DNA of 64,000 nt from JBBIWA01 sp037439425 (GTDB lineage Bacteria; Acidobacteriota; Blastocatellia; RBC074): assembly GCA_037439425.1 (NCBI GenBank), contig JBBIWA010000002.1, positions 177,878 through 241,877 of the forward strand, written 5' to 3'. This document shows, in pieces, positions 44,307 through 53,068 of the stretch (positions are counted from its first letter, which is position 1; every line of letters starts with the position of its first letter). A program made the position numbers and the translations under genes. The notes beneath the pieces are model-generated. The model worked only from the letters and a program-made list of their open reading frames with translations. It was not told where the DNA came from and searched no databases.

Positions 44307-45467
44307 TCACAACCAACCAGGGATCGGCCCTTTCTGCCGCGTGCTCCGCGCTATCAACTTGAGCAACGCACGGTGACGCGCAAGCAGTGAAACGAGCAAG
44401 CTGCGAGTGAGAGGCTGAAAGGCTAAGCGGCGCAGGAGAGCGCAAGCGTGGAAACGCCAGCCAAACTCAGCGCGGTGAAGCGCATGGTAGCGGCGCTCAA
44501 TTGCAGTAGGATCACCTTCATCCAAAGTCAACGACTGATCAATCGCTGCCGCTGCTATCTCAGCGCTCCGCAAAGCGAGGAGAATGCCACTACCAGTAAA
44601 CGGATCAATCACGGCCCCGGCATCGCCGACGGCAATCACTCCCGGAAGCGAAGGCCGATGGCCGTAAGCGATTGGCCCTGTCCCCAACCACTCTCCTTCA
44701 ATCACAGCCGAGCGCAAGCGCTCTCTAGCTGCCGGATTGGTCAATACCGTCTGCTCCAATAAAGCCTGTCGGTCCCCCTTTGCCGCCAGCAGTGTCGCTT
44801 CGGTAGTCATAAAGCAGAGATTGGTCAATCCGCCTTCAATTTCAGCCAGCCCACCATAGCCGTCGTGATAAAAGAAGAGCTCGCCCACTTCGCCAAGCCC
44901 TTCCACTCCCCGCAAATGGACTTTGCAAGCAAACAGGCGCGGGCGGCGCAAGCCAGCGGGAGAAGCAGCAAAAAGCTGAGTCCGGCCGGAAGCATCAATG
45001 ATGAGGCGGCCAGCAAAGCGCTCCAGAGTCTCTCCATCCGCTTTACCCTCGACCACCTGCTTATCGCGATAGCGCGCAAGCCGGGCAGAGACGTGAAAGC
45101 CTTCGCGTACTTGCACGCCGGCTTCGCGCGCGCGATTAAGCAGTATTGCATCCATCCGCGAACGCGACAGCCCCAGAGCTTGGCCATCCGCCAGCCAGTT
45201 GAGCGGCACCTCTATGCCGCGCCCATCTGAAGCGTAGAGCCTCATCCTGGTGATCCGCTGCGGATCGGCCGCCAGAATTTGCTTGCGCACGCCAAGCCGC
45301 TCAAACAGCTCCAGACACTCCGGGCTGATGAATTCACCGCATAGTTTCTCTCTGGGGAAGCGGCTTTTTTCAAGCAGCAGTACGCGCCATCCCCGCTGTG
45401 CCAGCAGCAGAGAAACGCTCGATCCAGCTGGACCGCCACCAACCACAATTGCGTCATAGATGGTCAT
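44307..45467 (-). CDS. FAD-dependent oxidoreductase (geranylgeranyl reductase-like)
   Basis: 386 residues. N-terminal dinucleotide fold DAIVVGGGPAGSSVSLLLAQRGWRVLLLEKSRFPREKLCGE with a conserved Cys-Gly, a second GD motif (VIAVGDAGAVIDPFTGSGI) and a central ASGR segment. This is the FAD reductase/tryptophan halogenase-like superfamily that includes digeranylgeranylglycerophospholipid reductase. It probably saturates or oxidises a lipid-like or polyketide-like molecule. Substrate unknown; no isoprenoid genes are near. 159 bp from the TPR gene start, on the same strand. Confidence 0.82.
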   Translation of the reverse strand: MTIYDAIVVGGGPAGSSVSLLLAQRGWRVLLLEKSRFPREKLCGEFISPECLELFERLGVRKQILAADPQRITRMRLYASDGRGIEVPLNWLADGQALGLSRSRMDAILLNRAREAGVQVREGFHVSARLARYRDKQVVEGKADGETLERFAGRLIIDASGRTQLFAASPAGLRRPRLFACKVHLRGVEGLGEVGELFFYHDGYGGLAEIEGGLTNLCFMTTEATLLAAKGDRQALLEQTVLTNPAARERLRSAVIEGEWLGTGPIAYGHRPSLPGVIAVGDAGAVIDPFTGSGILLALRSAEIAAAAIDQSLTLDEGDPTAIERRYHALHRAEFGWRFHACALLRRLAFQPLTRSLLVSLLARHRALLKLIARSTRQKGPIPGWL

Positions 45468-45579
45468 CGAATTTCAGTAGCGACTTTTCTCAGCCCTCGG
45501 TTCCCTGTCATTGACCAAGGCCCCCTGATGGATGACGAACGATGTTCTGACCAACTGATCGCTCACCGTGACTTCGAAC

Positions 45580-46143
45580 TTAGAGAATGATTTCCTTCGC
45601 GCCCAATCGTCGAGCAATCGTTTCGGCCTGCTCAGCGAGGTGAGGTGGAATCTTGACTACGATGAGAAAACCATCGCTCTGCTGAGTTGGTGAGACGGCT
45701 GAAGAGGGTGGTTCAGCTGACGCAGGCAGCTGCTCGGCCAGCAGCGTCACCAACAACCCGATGATCGCGCCGATGATCGCGCCGGCAATGACCGAGATGA
45801 AAATATGGGAGAAGAGATCCGTAAGGAAAGGGAGTCTCAATACTCCTGCTTCATAAAGCAGCAGGCCGATTAATAAAGCTATGGCGCCCCCGATGATTGC
45901 GCCTGTCACTGCGCCGCGCGTGGTCGGGGGCAGCGCGGTCTGGTCTGAGAAGAGAGTGCTGCTGGAGCGCTGCGGCGGCCCAGTCATATCAACGCGGACG
46001 AGGGTCGCTTCGCTCGTGTCAACTCTCAGCGCGCTGAGACGGTCGAGTAACTCTTCAGCGTATTCCTCGCGCTCATACAATGCGATCATCGTTAAATGGT
46101 GGGGGCGGGGCGACCCGCCTGCGTTTTCTCTCTCTGCCACCAT
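45580..46143 (-). CDS. Membrane protein with Gly-zipper helices (DUF1269-like)
   Basis: 187 residues from ATG 46143 (GAGAGAG upstream). An N-terminal ferredoxin-like part (TMIALYEREEYAEELLDRLSAL) is followed by two Gly-rich helices (TRGAVTGAIIGGAIALLIGLLL and SVIAGAIIGAIIGLLV) and a second short ferredoxin-like end (GFLIVVKIPPHLAEQAETIARRLGAKEI). This layout is known from general stress membrane proteins that bring two regulatory halves together across helices. Function unknown. Upstream is the repeat copy B and, beyond it, the divergent gene at 46413. Confidence 0.65.
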   Translation of the reverse strand: MVAERENAGGSPRPHHLTMIALYEREEYAEELLDRLSALRVDTSEATLVRVDMTGPPQRSSSTLFSDQTALPPTTRGAVTGAIIGGAIALLIGLLLYEAGVLRLPFLTDLFSHIFISVIAGAIIGAIIGLLVTLLAEQLPASAEPPSSAVSPTQQSDGFLIVVKIPPHLAEQAETIARRLGAKEIIL

Positions 46144-46270
46144 GCTAATGTCTCTCTCGGAGAAGCAATCTGGTATAATGTCTAAACCTACTGCGAAGCG
46201 AACAGGCTGTCAAGGTAATCATTTTCGCAGCGCGAGAGAAAGGATGAAAAGCCTGAGGTCTGATTTTCCG

Positions 46271-46406
46271 AGGAGTCATTCAGCTCGCGCTGCGACGCGG
46301 GAGAGACGATCAAACCCTCACGAGCGCACGTTGATCTGGCGTGCAAGATCTTCAGCTCCAATGAGCACGCAAGGATGCGTGCGCTCCCAGGGATTTTCCG
46401 CAGGAG
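46271..46406. repeat. Hairpin-rich dispersed repeat, copy B
   Basis: 46271-46400 matches 5482-5609 almost base for base, except that the central palindrome is replaced by GCACG-TTGATCTGG-CGTGC, which keeps the outer stem. The hairpin GCACGCA-AGGA-TGCGTGC is unchanged. The next unit begins CAGGAG at 46401 and is cut by the gene starting at 46413. A degraded unit seems to precede it (46215-46268). Confidence 0.88.
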
Positions 46407-46412
46407 CAAGTT

Positions 46413-47471
46413 ATGAAACGATATCTCAGTTGGGCGGGCGCCCTTCTCTTGGTCATTAGCACAACGGGTACTGGTTTAAGCTTAAATGCCGCAGAGAGAG
46501 CAAATGAGAAAGCGGCCGCGGTAAGACAGGGACTTGTAGATGAAGCGCTGTCGCTGTTGCCACCATCGGATTTGATTGCCGAAGTTAACGCGGGTCGCTT
46601 CTTACAGGAATTGCTGCCCCGGCTGGAGACGATTCTGCCGGGCGCGACTGTCACGCTGATTGCCGACCTGAATAAAATCACGAACAAGACAGGATTGGAT
46701 CTGTCCAGGCTTCAAACCGCAGTGATCGGAGCCAGGGCACAAGGAGAGGGTCTGAAAGGCAGCTTCGTCGCCATCGTCCAGGGATTAGAGCTTGATCCCA
46801 AACGCATCGAAGAAGTAGTCAAGAATGAGGGCGGCGAATTCAGATCGCTAGAGCATCAAGGCCAGTCAATTTATCTTGTCGCCTTGAAGCCTAAGGGGGA
46901 GCTGAAACCAGAGGAAGCGGCTGGCAAGAGCGCTGAGCTCGCCTTTGCCTTACTCGCTCGTCAAGGCGCGGTCTTGGGTGATCTGGCGGGCGTGAAAAGC
47001 GTGCTTGAGGCGCAGACTGACAGTAGCCGGCGCGGGTCTAATGCGGCTCTGATTCAGGCGCTCAAGGAGGTCAACACTTCCGGGCTCATCCGGTTCGCTG
47101 CTCACCTTCCCGCGACCGCACGTCAGGGCTTGAGCGAGATGGGAGACCTCTTCAAGCAGGTGGCTGAAGTGAAGATGATCTCCGGTTCGCTTGATCTGAG
47201 GGACGATCTCAGCGCCTCACTCGAAGCCAGGTTGCGCACCGCTTCCCCCAATGAAGCAACTCAATTGGAGAGCAGTCTCAAGAGCCTGATTCTGTTTGGC
47301 AAATCACTACTCGAGGGCAATCAGAACGCGCGACTGCGCTTGATCTCTCAATTGCTCGATCAGATTAAAATCGGCACCCGGTCGGCTGATGTCTCCCTCT
47401 CGGTCCTTGTGCCAGGATCACTGATTGAGGCGCTCCTTCGGCCAGAGAAGAATGTAACGGCTAAACCATAG
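46413..47471 (+). CDS. Secreted protein of unknown function (repeat-derived start region)
   Basis: 352 residues from ATG 46413; CAGGAG six nt upstream belongs to repeat copy B. Signal peptide 1-27 (ends LNAAE). The rest is a mixed alpha/beta protein with PPSDLIAEVNAGRFLQELLP, GLDLSRLQTAVIGARAQGEG, KGSFVAIVQGLELDPKRIEE and ILFGKSLLEGNQ. I do not recognise a domain. Repeated short helices with Leu suggest a soluble periplasmic protein. Convergent with the PpiD-like gene. Confidence 0.7.
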   Translation: MKRYLSWAGALLLVISTTGTGLSLNAAERANEKAAAVRQGLVDEALSLLPPSDLIAEVNAGRFLQELLPRLETILPGATVTLIADLNKITNKTGLDLSRLQTAVIGARAQGEGLKGSFVAIVQGLELDPKRIEEVVKNEGGEFRSLEHQGQSIYLVALKPKGELKPEEAAGKSAELAFALLARQGAVLGDLAGVKSVLEAQTDSSRRGSNAALIQALKEVNTSGLIRFAAHLPATARQGLSEMGDLFKQVAEVKMISGSLDLRDDLSASLEARLRTASPNEATQLESSLKSLILFGKSLLEGNQNARLRLISQLLDQIKIGTRSADVSLSVLVPGSLIEALLRPEKNVTAKP

Positions 47472-47496
47472 ATGCAAAGCTGAGGCTTAGGCGGGC

Positions 47497-47532
47497 AAAG
47501 GGCCAGATGAAGAGTCATTCATCTGGCCCTTT
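47497..47532. terminator. Bidirectional terminator between convergent genes
   Basis: AAAGGGCCAGATGA (47497-47510) pairs perfectly with TCATCTGGCCCTTT (47519-47532), loop of 8 nt, with T or A runs on both sides. It sits between stops at 47471 and 47563. Confidence 0.85.
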
Positions 47533-47562
47533 GACATCTTCCCGACCACTCGTCGTTCAGCT

Positions 47563-49560
47563 TTAACGCCGCGCCGTTTGTTGTTCCTCTCCAGCGAAGA
47601 AGGCGTCAATTCGATTCTGATAGATCTTGATCTTGTTGCTTTCCTCATAGCGTTTGCGGGCAGCCTTGATATAGGTATCGTAGGCCAGATTGCGGCGTTC
47701 GCTGAGTAGGCGCTGCCGGATCGCTTCACGTTCAGCAGCCAGCTTTGAAAGATCGGCCTCCTTTCTCTTGGTCGCCGCGAAGATCAGATAGCTGGCGCCC
47801 ACCTTGATTGGCGCTTTGGCAACCTCACCTTCCTTCAAAGCAAGGGCCGCAGTGCGCGCTTGCTGCGTCGTCAGCAGGTTGGGGAAAGTATAGCTCCCAA
47901 AGTTGGTATCGGTTTTGATCTCCAGCCCCTCCTTTTTAGCCAGCATCTGAAACTCCTCAGCATCCTTCGCCTGCTTGAGGATCTGCTGGGCGACTTGCTG
48001 GGCGAGGTTGCGTTCACGCTCACTGCGCACAGCATTCTCAACCTGATTGCGCGCTTCCTCGAAGGTCAATTGCTGTCCCTGCTCGCGAATGTCAACCAGG
48101 CGTGGGACCGCCAGTCCGTCAGGGATCCCAACTTTGTCACCAATCTCACCCAGCTTGAGCGTACCCACGGCCTCTTCAAAAGCTGGATTGCTACCGATCT
48201 CCGGCAGGGTATCACCGTTTTTGAAGAAAGGCGTCGTGCGCATAAGAGTCTCGGGCTTGACTTTCAGTTCCCTGGCAATCTCCTCAGCCACTTTGCGAAT
48301 GTCTTTGTATTCAACAAATTTTTCGTAGGCTTTATCGGCCAACTTCGAGGCCTCAGCGTAGGCCAGACGGTTGCGCATGCCAGCCACCAGCGTCGGACGC
48401 ATCTGCTCAAATGGCACCTCGCGCTGTTCGGTAACCTTCAAGAGATACCAACTGTCTTTATCACGAAAAGGGCCATCAATATCGCCGACCTTGAGGCCAT
48501 GAGCGCGCTGCCGCCAATCGGATGGGCGGTTGGGGTCCTTCTTGATGAAACCAATATCTCCACCTTTGGCTGCCGACGGGTCCTGTGAATTGCCACGCGC
48601 GACGGCGGCGAAATCTTCCGCTGGGGTATTCGGGCCACCACGCACCCGCTGATTGAGTTCGTAGATCTTGGCACGGACAGTCTCTTCATCTTTAGGGGAC
48701 AGCACGTTGAGCTTGATAATGCTGACGCGCGGTTCGTACTGCTTCTTCTGCTCATACTCCTCACGCAGCTGCCGCTCGGTGAGCTTGATCGTCCCGGCCA
48801 CCTTTTCCGTGGGGATAAAAATATATTCCACTTTGCGCACCGGCTCAGTCGCCTTGAACTGATCCTTATGACTTTCGTAGTAAGCCCGCAACTCTTCATC
48901 AGTGAGCTTGAGTCGAGCACGCACCTTTTCGTTGTCAACCAGGGCATAAACGAGCTCGACCTCGGTGTAGTCTTTTTTGTAGGTCTCTTCGACCTCGCGG
49001 TCAGAGACCTGCTCTGCCGAGGCAAGATAACTGCGCATCTTCTCCACAGCGATGCTGGAACGGATCTTGCCCTCAAACTCCTCCACATTCTCGCCACGCA
49101 GCGCCAGGGTTCGCTTATATTCCGCTATCCCGATGAACTTACCAGTCTCCGGATCGGTGAAGCCAGGCATGCGGATGATTTCATCACTCACCTCGCGATC
49201 AGTCGCTCCAATGCCCAGGCGGTCAGCCTCAGCCCGCACCAGACGATCTTCGATCAGACGATCCAGTGCCTGCTTGTCCAGACCTAGCGCCTTAAGCGTG
49301 GCCAGCGGGAGGGTGTTTCCGCGTGTATAGACTGTGCCCAGATTCTCAAGCATAGTCCGGAAGTCTTTGAGCGTGATCTCATAAGATCCCACCGTCGCAA
49401 CTACAGTCGAATCCGTGGTCGTGAAGTTGTCCCGGAAAGGGAGTGGTAAATTAGAACCCGGGAAGGCATAAAAAGCTACCAGGCTGATGAGCAGAGCAAA
49501 ACTAAAGAAGATGACCACCAAACCACGTGAGCGTTGGAATTTCGAGAAGAAGCGAATCAT
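47563..49560 (-). CDS. PpiD-like periplasmic foldase (SurA_N plus PPIC)
   Basis: 665 residues. One N-terminal membrane anchor (12-33), a SurA_N-type chaperone domain (about 50-190; GIGATDREVSDEIIRMPGF), then a parvulin region (about 245-380; FAAVARGNSQDPSAAKGGDIGFIKK) and a longer C-terminal chaperone part. It should assist folding of exported proteins, anchored in the inner membrane like PpiD. Length and layout fit. The catalytic parvulin region is only partly conserved, so chaperone activity may dominate. Single gene. Confidence 0.85.
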   Translation of the reverse strand: MIRFFSKFQRSRGLVVIFFSFALLISLVAFYAFPGSNLPLPFRDNFTTTDSTVVATVGSYEITLKDFRTMLENLGTVYTRGNTLPLATLKALGLDKQALDRLIEDRLVRAEADRLGIGATDREVSDEIIRMPGFTDPETGKFIGIAEYKRTLALRGENVEEFEGKIRSSIAVEKMRSYLASAEQVSDREVEETYKKDYTEVELVYALVDNEKVRARLKLTDEELRAYYESHKDQFKATEPVRKVEYIFIPTEKVAGTIKLTERQLREEYEQKKQYEPRVSIIKLNVLSPKDEETVRAKIYELNQRVRGGPNTPAEDFAAVARGNSQDPSAAKGGDIGFIKKDPNRPSDWRQRAHGLKVGDIDGPFRDKDSWYLLKVTEQREVPFEQMRPTLVAGMRNRLAYAEASKLADKAYEKFVEYKDIRKVAEEIARELKVKPETLMRTTPFFKNGDTLPEIGSNPAFEEAVGTLKLGEIGDKVGIPDGLAVPRLVDIREQGQQLTFEEARNQVENAVRSERERNLAQQVAQQILKQAKDAEEFQMLAKKEGLEIKTDTNFGSYTFPNLLTTQQARTAALALKEGEVAKAPIKVGASYLIFAATKRKEADLSKLAAEREAIRQRLLSERRNLAYDTYIKAARKRYEESNKIKIYQNRIDAFFAGEEQQTARR

Positions 49561-50267
49561 AAGTATTAACTCCAGTTGAGCTATTTCACTGGCTGCCAGC
49601 CAGACACACTTTTAGGAAAAACGCAATAGTAATCCTTCGACACCTGTAGTTCAAGGCAGCATTTCAGAGGGGGCACTTCACTCTTCCAGCACCCTACAAT
49701 AAAGACCTGCCCCCTTTCAGGGGCATCCGAAGGAGAGTCATCTTACTGCGGCAAAGAAGCGGGTTTCAAGCTCAAAGTAGTTGCTTCCGGACCAAAGCCG
49801 TAGGAGTAACTGCTGGCCACTATGATTCTTTTTTCGTAACTACTGCAGCCGCGGAGCGGCGATGGAATTTAGGCCGGTCTTTTAAGGCCGGTCTCGGAGC
49901 GATCGGTTGATAATGGCGTAGCGACGGTTGAATCTGGCCGCCATCAGCTTAATCGTCGCGACGCGAGGAAATAGTCCAATGCAGACCATAAATGACTTGC
50001 CTCAACTCAAGCGTCCCCAGGAGACGGGCCGCAGCAGTTACCTTTTTTCTACTTGCAGGAGAGCGCCGCTGCTACTTTCTCCGCACCATCCTATTGAATG
50101 TTCTGGGAGCCTATGCTAGTTTAACCAACCACAGGTGGTTACCGCGCGCGTAATTTGCCTGTGGAAGCTCTGCGAGGCAGCCCAGATAAAGTCAAAGAGG
50201 TGAGAGCAAGAAAGAGACAACCCCGCCCCGACAACGGAATTCGGAATTCTGCCCCACACTTCACCCT
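49561..50267. other. Intergenic 707 bp with hairpin and direct repeat
   Basis: No supported gene. TGCCCC-CTTTCA-GGGGCA hairpin at 49708-49725 and a direct repeat TTTA(A)GGCCGGTCT at 49868-49880 and 49881-49894. It probably holds the divergent promoters of the PpiD-like and FecR genes. Confidence 0.5.
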
Positions 50268-51479
50268 ATGGCCAGCAGCAAGCGAGCGCGTCTATCGCTT
50301 GAGTGGTACACCATCCCGAAGCGCACCCTGTATCTTCTGGTGGCCTCATTGCTCGGGGTCGCCGGACTTATTGGGGGCGGTTGGGGGCTCTATCGGTATC
50401 TCAATCGTCAGCTAAACACAGAGGCCCAGGTCTGGCGACAGAAAGCACGTTTCACTCAGATCGAAGGCAGGGTCCTGGTCAAACGAGCCAACTCAACGGA
50501 ATTCATCACCGCCCGCGAGGAGATGGAACTGGAGGCTGGTGACACAATTCAGACGCAGAGCAAATCACTGGCTCGGGTGCAGTTTGTGGATGGCAGCAGC
50601 TACACCATCAAGCCAGAGACCACGCTGGTTATCAAGGATAACATCCTGCTCTCTGACAAAACCACTCGCGTCCACGTCGCGGTTGGTATCGGCACGATCA
50701 ACCTGGCGACGGGGGAACAGTCAGCCGGATCAAGCAACGTGGTGCAAACCGGGCAGGCCTCAGCACGGGTTGGGAGTCACACTGAAGCCAGTGTCGCTGC
50801 CGGTGAGCGGACCGAGATTCGCATCACTCGCGGCAGCGCCAATGTGCAGACCCGAGCTGGCGAGAACTTTGCAGTCCGCTCCAACGAGCTCTTTGAAGTG
50901 GCCAGCGACGGGCGACTGGCGCGCCACGAGAGGATGTTGCCTGCGCCTACCCTGCTGGCTCCTGAAAACCAGCGCTACCTTCAGCTGGGACAGAGCCGGA
51001 CAGGCAGGGTCACTTTTCAATGGACTGCTGTCCCGCAGGCGCGCAGCTATCAGATCGAAATCGCGACCTCGGCCTACTTTGGCGATACAGTGCGGGCCAG
51101 CCGCCATCATCAAACTTCGCCCATGGTGGTCTTTGATAATCTGGCGCCCGGCTCCTATTACTGGCGGGTACGAGCCAGTGACGAGAAGGGAACCGCAGGG
51201 CCATATAGCGAGCCGTTTGTCTTTACGCTGGTGGGTGGCACTTCTCAGCGAGAGCTCAGCATCACCGTGATCAGGCAGACGTATTTGGGTGGCAATAGCT
51301 TCATGATCGAAGGGCGGACTGAGCCAGGAGCGCGCGTCAAGGTGGGAGGCACCTTCGCCCGGAGCGAACCTAGCGGTGATTTCCGTGCTTTTGTTACTTT
51401 AAGCGGCCGCTCGCGCCAGCTCCTGATCGAAGCCGAAGATCAGGATGGCAACAAGGGACAAAAATGGCTGCGGCTTTGA
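50268..51479 (+). CDS. Membrane-anchored FecR-domain protein
   Basis: 403 residues. N-terminal cytoplasmic tail, one membrane helix (about 20-42), then FecR (about 60-200: MELEAGDTIQTQSKSLARVQ, SYTIKPETTLVI), a fibronectin-III-like domain (about 225-325: TLLAPENQRYLQLGQ, FQWTAVPQARSYQIEIATS) and a C-terminal strand-rich domain (GRTEPGARVKVGG) that resembles glucodextranase-type beta modules. Periplasmic, probably senses or binds a wall or surface component. Upstream of the diguanylate cyclase and the mre operon. Confidence 0.85.
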   Translation: MASSKRARLSLEWYTIPKRTLYLLVASLLGVAGLIGGGWGLYRYLNRQLNTEAQVWRQKARFTQIEGRVLVKRANSTEFITAREEMELEAGDTIQTQSKSLARVQFVDGSSYTIKPETTLVIKDNILLSDKTTRVHVAVGIGTINLATGEQSAGSSNVVQTGQASARVGSHTEASVAAGERTEIRITRGSANVQTRAGENFAVRSNELFEVASDGRLARHERMLPAPTLLAPENQRYLQLGQSRTGRVTFQWTAVPQARSYQIEIATSAYFGDTVRASRHHQTSPMVVFDNLAPGSYYWRVRASDEKGTAGPYSEPFVFTLVGGTSQRELSITVIRQTYLGGNSFMIEGRTEPGARVKVGGTFARSEPSGDFRAFVTLSGRSRQLLIEAEDQDGNKGQKWLRL

Positions 51480-51570
51480 GGCGCGACAGTTTCGGCCCTT
51501 GAGATAGGCAAGTCGAAGCGATCAAGGCGCTCTGGATCAAAATTTGACAAGCAAGATTGGAAAGCGTGCT

Positions 51571-52971
51571 ATGATAGCGAGTGAGCAGTCAGGTAAAGGT
51601 AAAACCAGAGTGGCCGTGCTAGCCAGCGAAACAGCGGCCCGAAGGCTGCTGCCAACGCTCGGGAACGCTGCTGAAGTGAGCTCGCTCGCCTTACCTCTTT
51701 CTCCGTCCCTAGCACTCAGCTCAGCTCCAGACTTGGTGGTGTGCGAGATCAGCGATGCGCGGCAGGCACTAGAGTGGCGGCGCAAGCTAGGCGCAATCTG
51801 GCCTCAGGCTCTTTTCGTTTCCTGTGAGAATAACGGGCAAGGCCAAACCCACGGGCAGCTCGTCTCAGCCTCGCGCGAGGCCGGTTACCACGGACATGTG
51901 GTGCTTGAGCAGGCAGCACTTCATTTACCGTTCTTTTTGCGCTATGCTGAACAGCGGCGCACTGCCGAGACTCAACTGCGGCGGCTGGAAAGGCTGTTGC
52001 GGGCTGTTAGCCGGATGCACGCTTCACTTGATCAACAGCGCATGGCAAGCGCCATTCTGGAGGAGTTTCAGCAGTGGGTCCAGGCCGAGAGTTGGCTGCT
52101 TTACACGATCTCTGAAGATGGTCAGTTCCTGGAGCTGGCGCTCTCGCTGGGAGTGCGCACCCGTCTGCAGTCGCTGACTCTAGCCGTCAATGGTTCGGGA
52201 CTGGTTGAGCGGGCACTGCAGCAGAAAGAGATAACGGTGTTCAATCAAGGCGAACTCGACGAATCAGAGCCTAGGCGGAACCGCCAGCGCGCGGCGGGAG
52301 CGGTCCTGTGCCTGCCTCTGATCGTGGATGGGAACGTGGTAGGAGTAGTCGAGGCGATTCGCCATCCGGACAGTGGCGGCTTCGACGCGTTGGACGAGCG
52401 GGTCTTGCGCGAGCTGTCAGCTGTGGCTTCGACGGCGCTCAATAATTCGCTGCGCTTTGCCTGGGCTGAGCGCCTCTATATGCAGGATGACCTGACGCGG
52501 CTTTACAATAGCCGCTACCTGCGCCAGTTTCTGGAGAGCGAGGTCAAGCGCGCACGTCGTTACGGATCGCCAGTCTCGGTCATCTTTCTTGACCTGGATG
52601 GGTTCAAACAGATCAATGATCGCTATGGACATCGGGTCGGCAGCGAGACGCTCAAAGAAGTAGGCGAAGTGCTGGCCAATTCGGTGCGTGAAACCGATGT
52701 GGTGGCGCGCTATGGCGGGGATGAATTCACCCTGGTGTTGCCTGAAACAGGTGCGGAAAGTGCCCTCATCACCGCTGAACGGATTCGGCGGCGCATTGCT
52801 GAACAGCAGTTTCGTGGTGGAGCAGCAGAAAGCTTCCATCTCACTGCCAGTTTCGGTGTCGCTGCCTATCCCAGACATGCAGAAGTGGCCATCGAGTTGA
52901 TCGAGAAAGCTGACCTCGCTATGTATGAGGCCAAGGCAGCCAACAAGAACACGGTTAAGTTAGCCCAATAG
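51571..52971 (+). CDS. GAF-GGDEF diguanylate cyclase with receiver-like N-terminus
   Basis: 466 residues. ATG 51571 (GGAAAG 8 nt upstream); TTG 51544 is possible. N-terminal about 130 residues resemble a receiver fold but lack a clear phospho-acceptor (LVVCEISDARQAL). Then a GAF domain (about 150-300) and GGDEF (about 305-466) with intact RYGGDEFTLV and the inhibitory site RETD exactly five residues upstream, so the enzyme should make c-di-GMP with product inhibition. Cytoplasmic. It sits 64 bp downstream of the FecR gene and 97 bp upstream of mreB. Confidence 0.9.
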   Translation: MIASEQSGKGKTRVAVLASETAARRLLPTLGNAAEVSSLALPLSPSLALSSAPDLVVCEISDARQALEWRRKLGAIWPQALFVSCENNGQGQTHGQLVSASREAGYHGHVVLEQAALHLPFFLRYAEQRRTAETQLRRLERLLRAVSRMHASLDQQRMASAILEEFQQWVQAESWLLYTISEDGQFLELALSLGVRTRLQSLTLAVNGSGLVERALQQKEITVFNQGELDESEPRRNRQRAAGAVLCLPLIVDGNVVGVVEAIRHPDSGGFDALDERVLRELSAVASTALNNSLRFAWAERLYMQDDLTRLYNSRYLRQFLESEVKRARRYGSPVSVIFLDLDGFKQINDRYGHRVGSETLKEVGEVLANSVRETDVVARYGGDEFTLVLPETGAESALITAERIRRRIAEQQFRGGAAESFHLTASFGVAAYPRHAEVAIELIEKADLAMYEAKAANKNTVKLAQ

Positions 52972-53068
52972 TGGGTGGAGCTTGAGGCGTAGATCTGGGC
53001 TGCGCCTGCGGGCCCGGCTGACTTCCAAACAGTTCAACACACCCTGGAAAGGTTGTAGTTTTAATATA

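Noticed and set aside
51544..51576. TTGACA and TATGAT near the diguanylate cyclase start
   Set aside because: The spacing is 20 nt, not 17, and the -10 overlaps the likely start codon.
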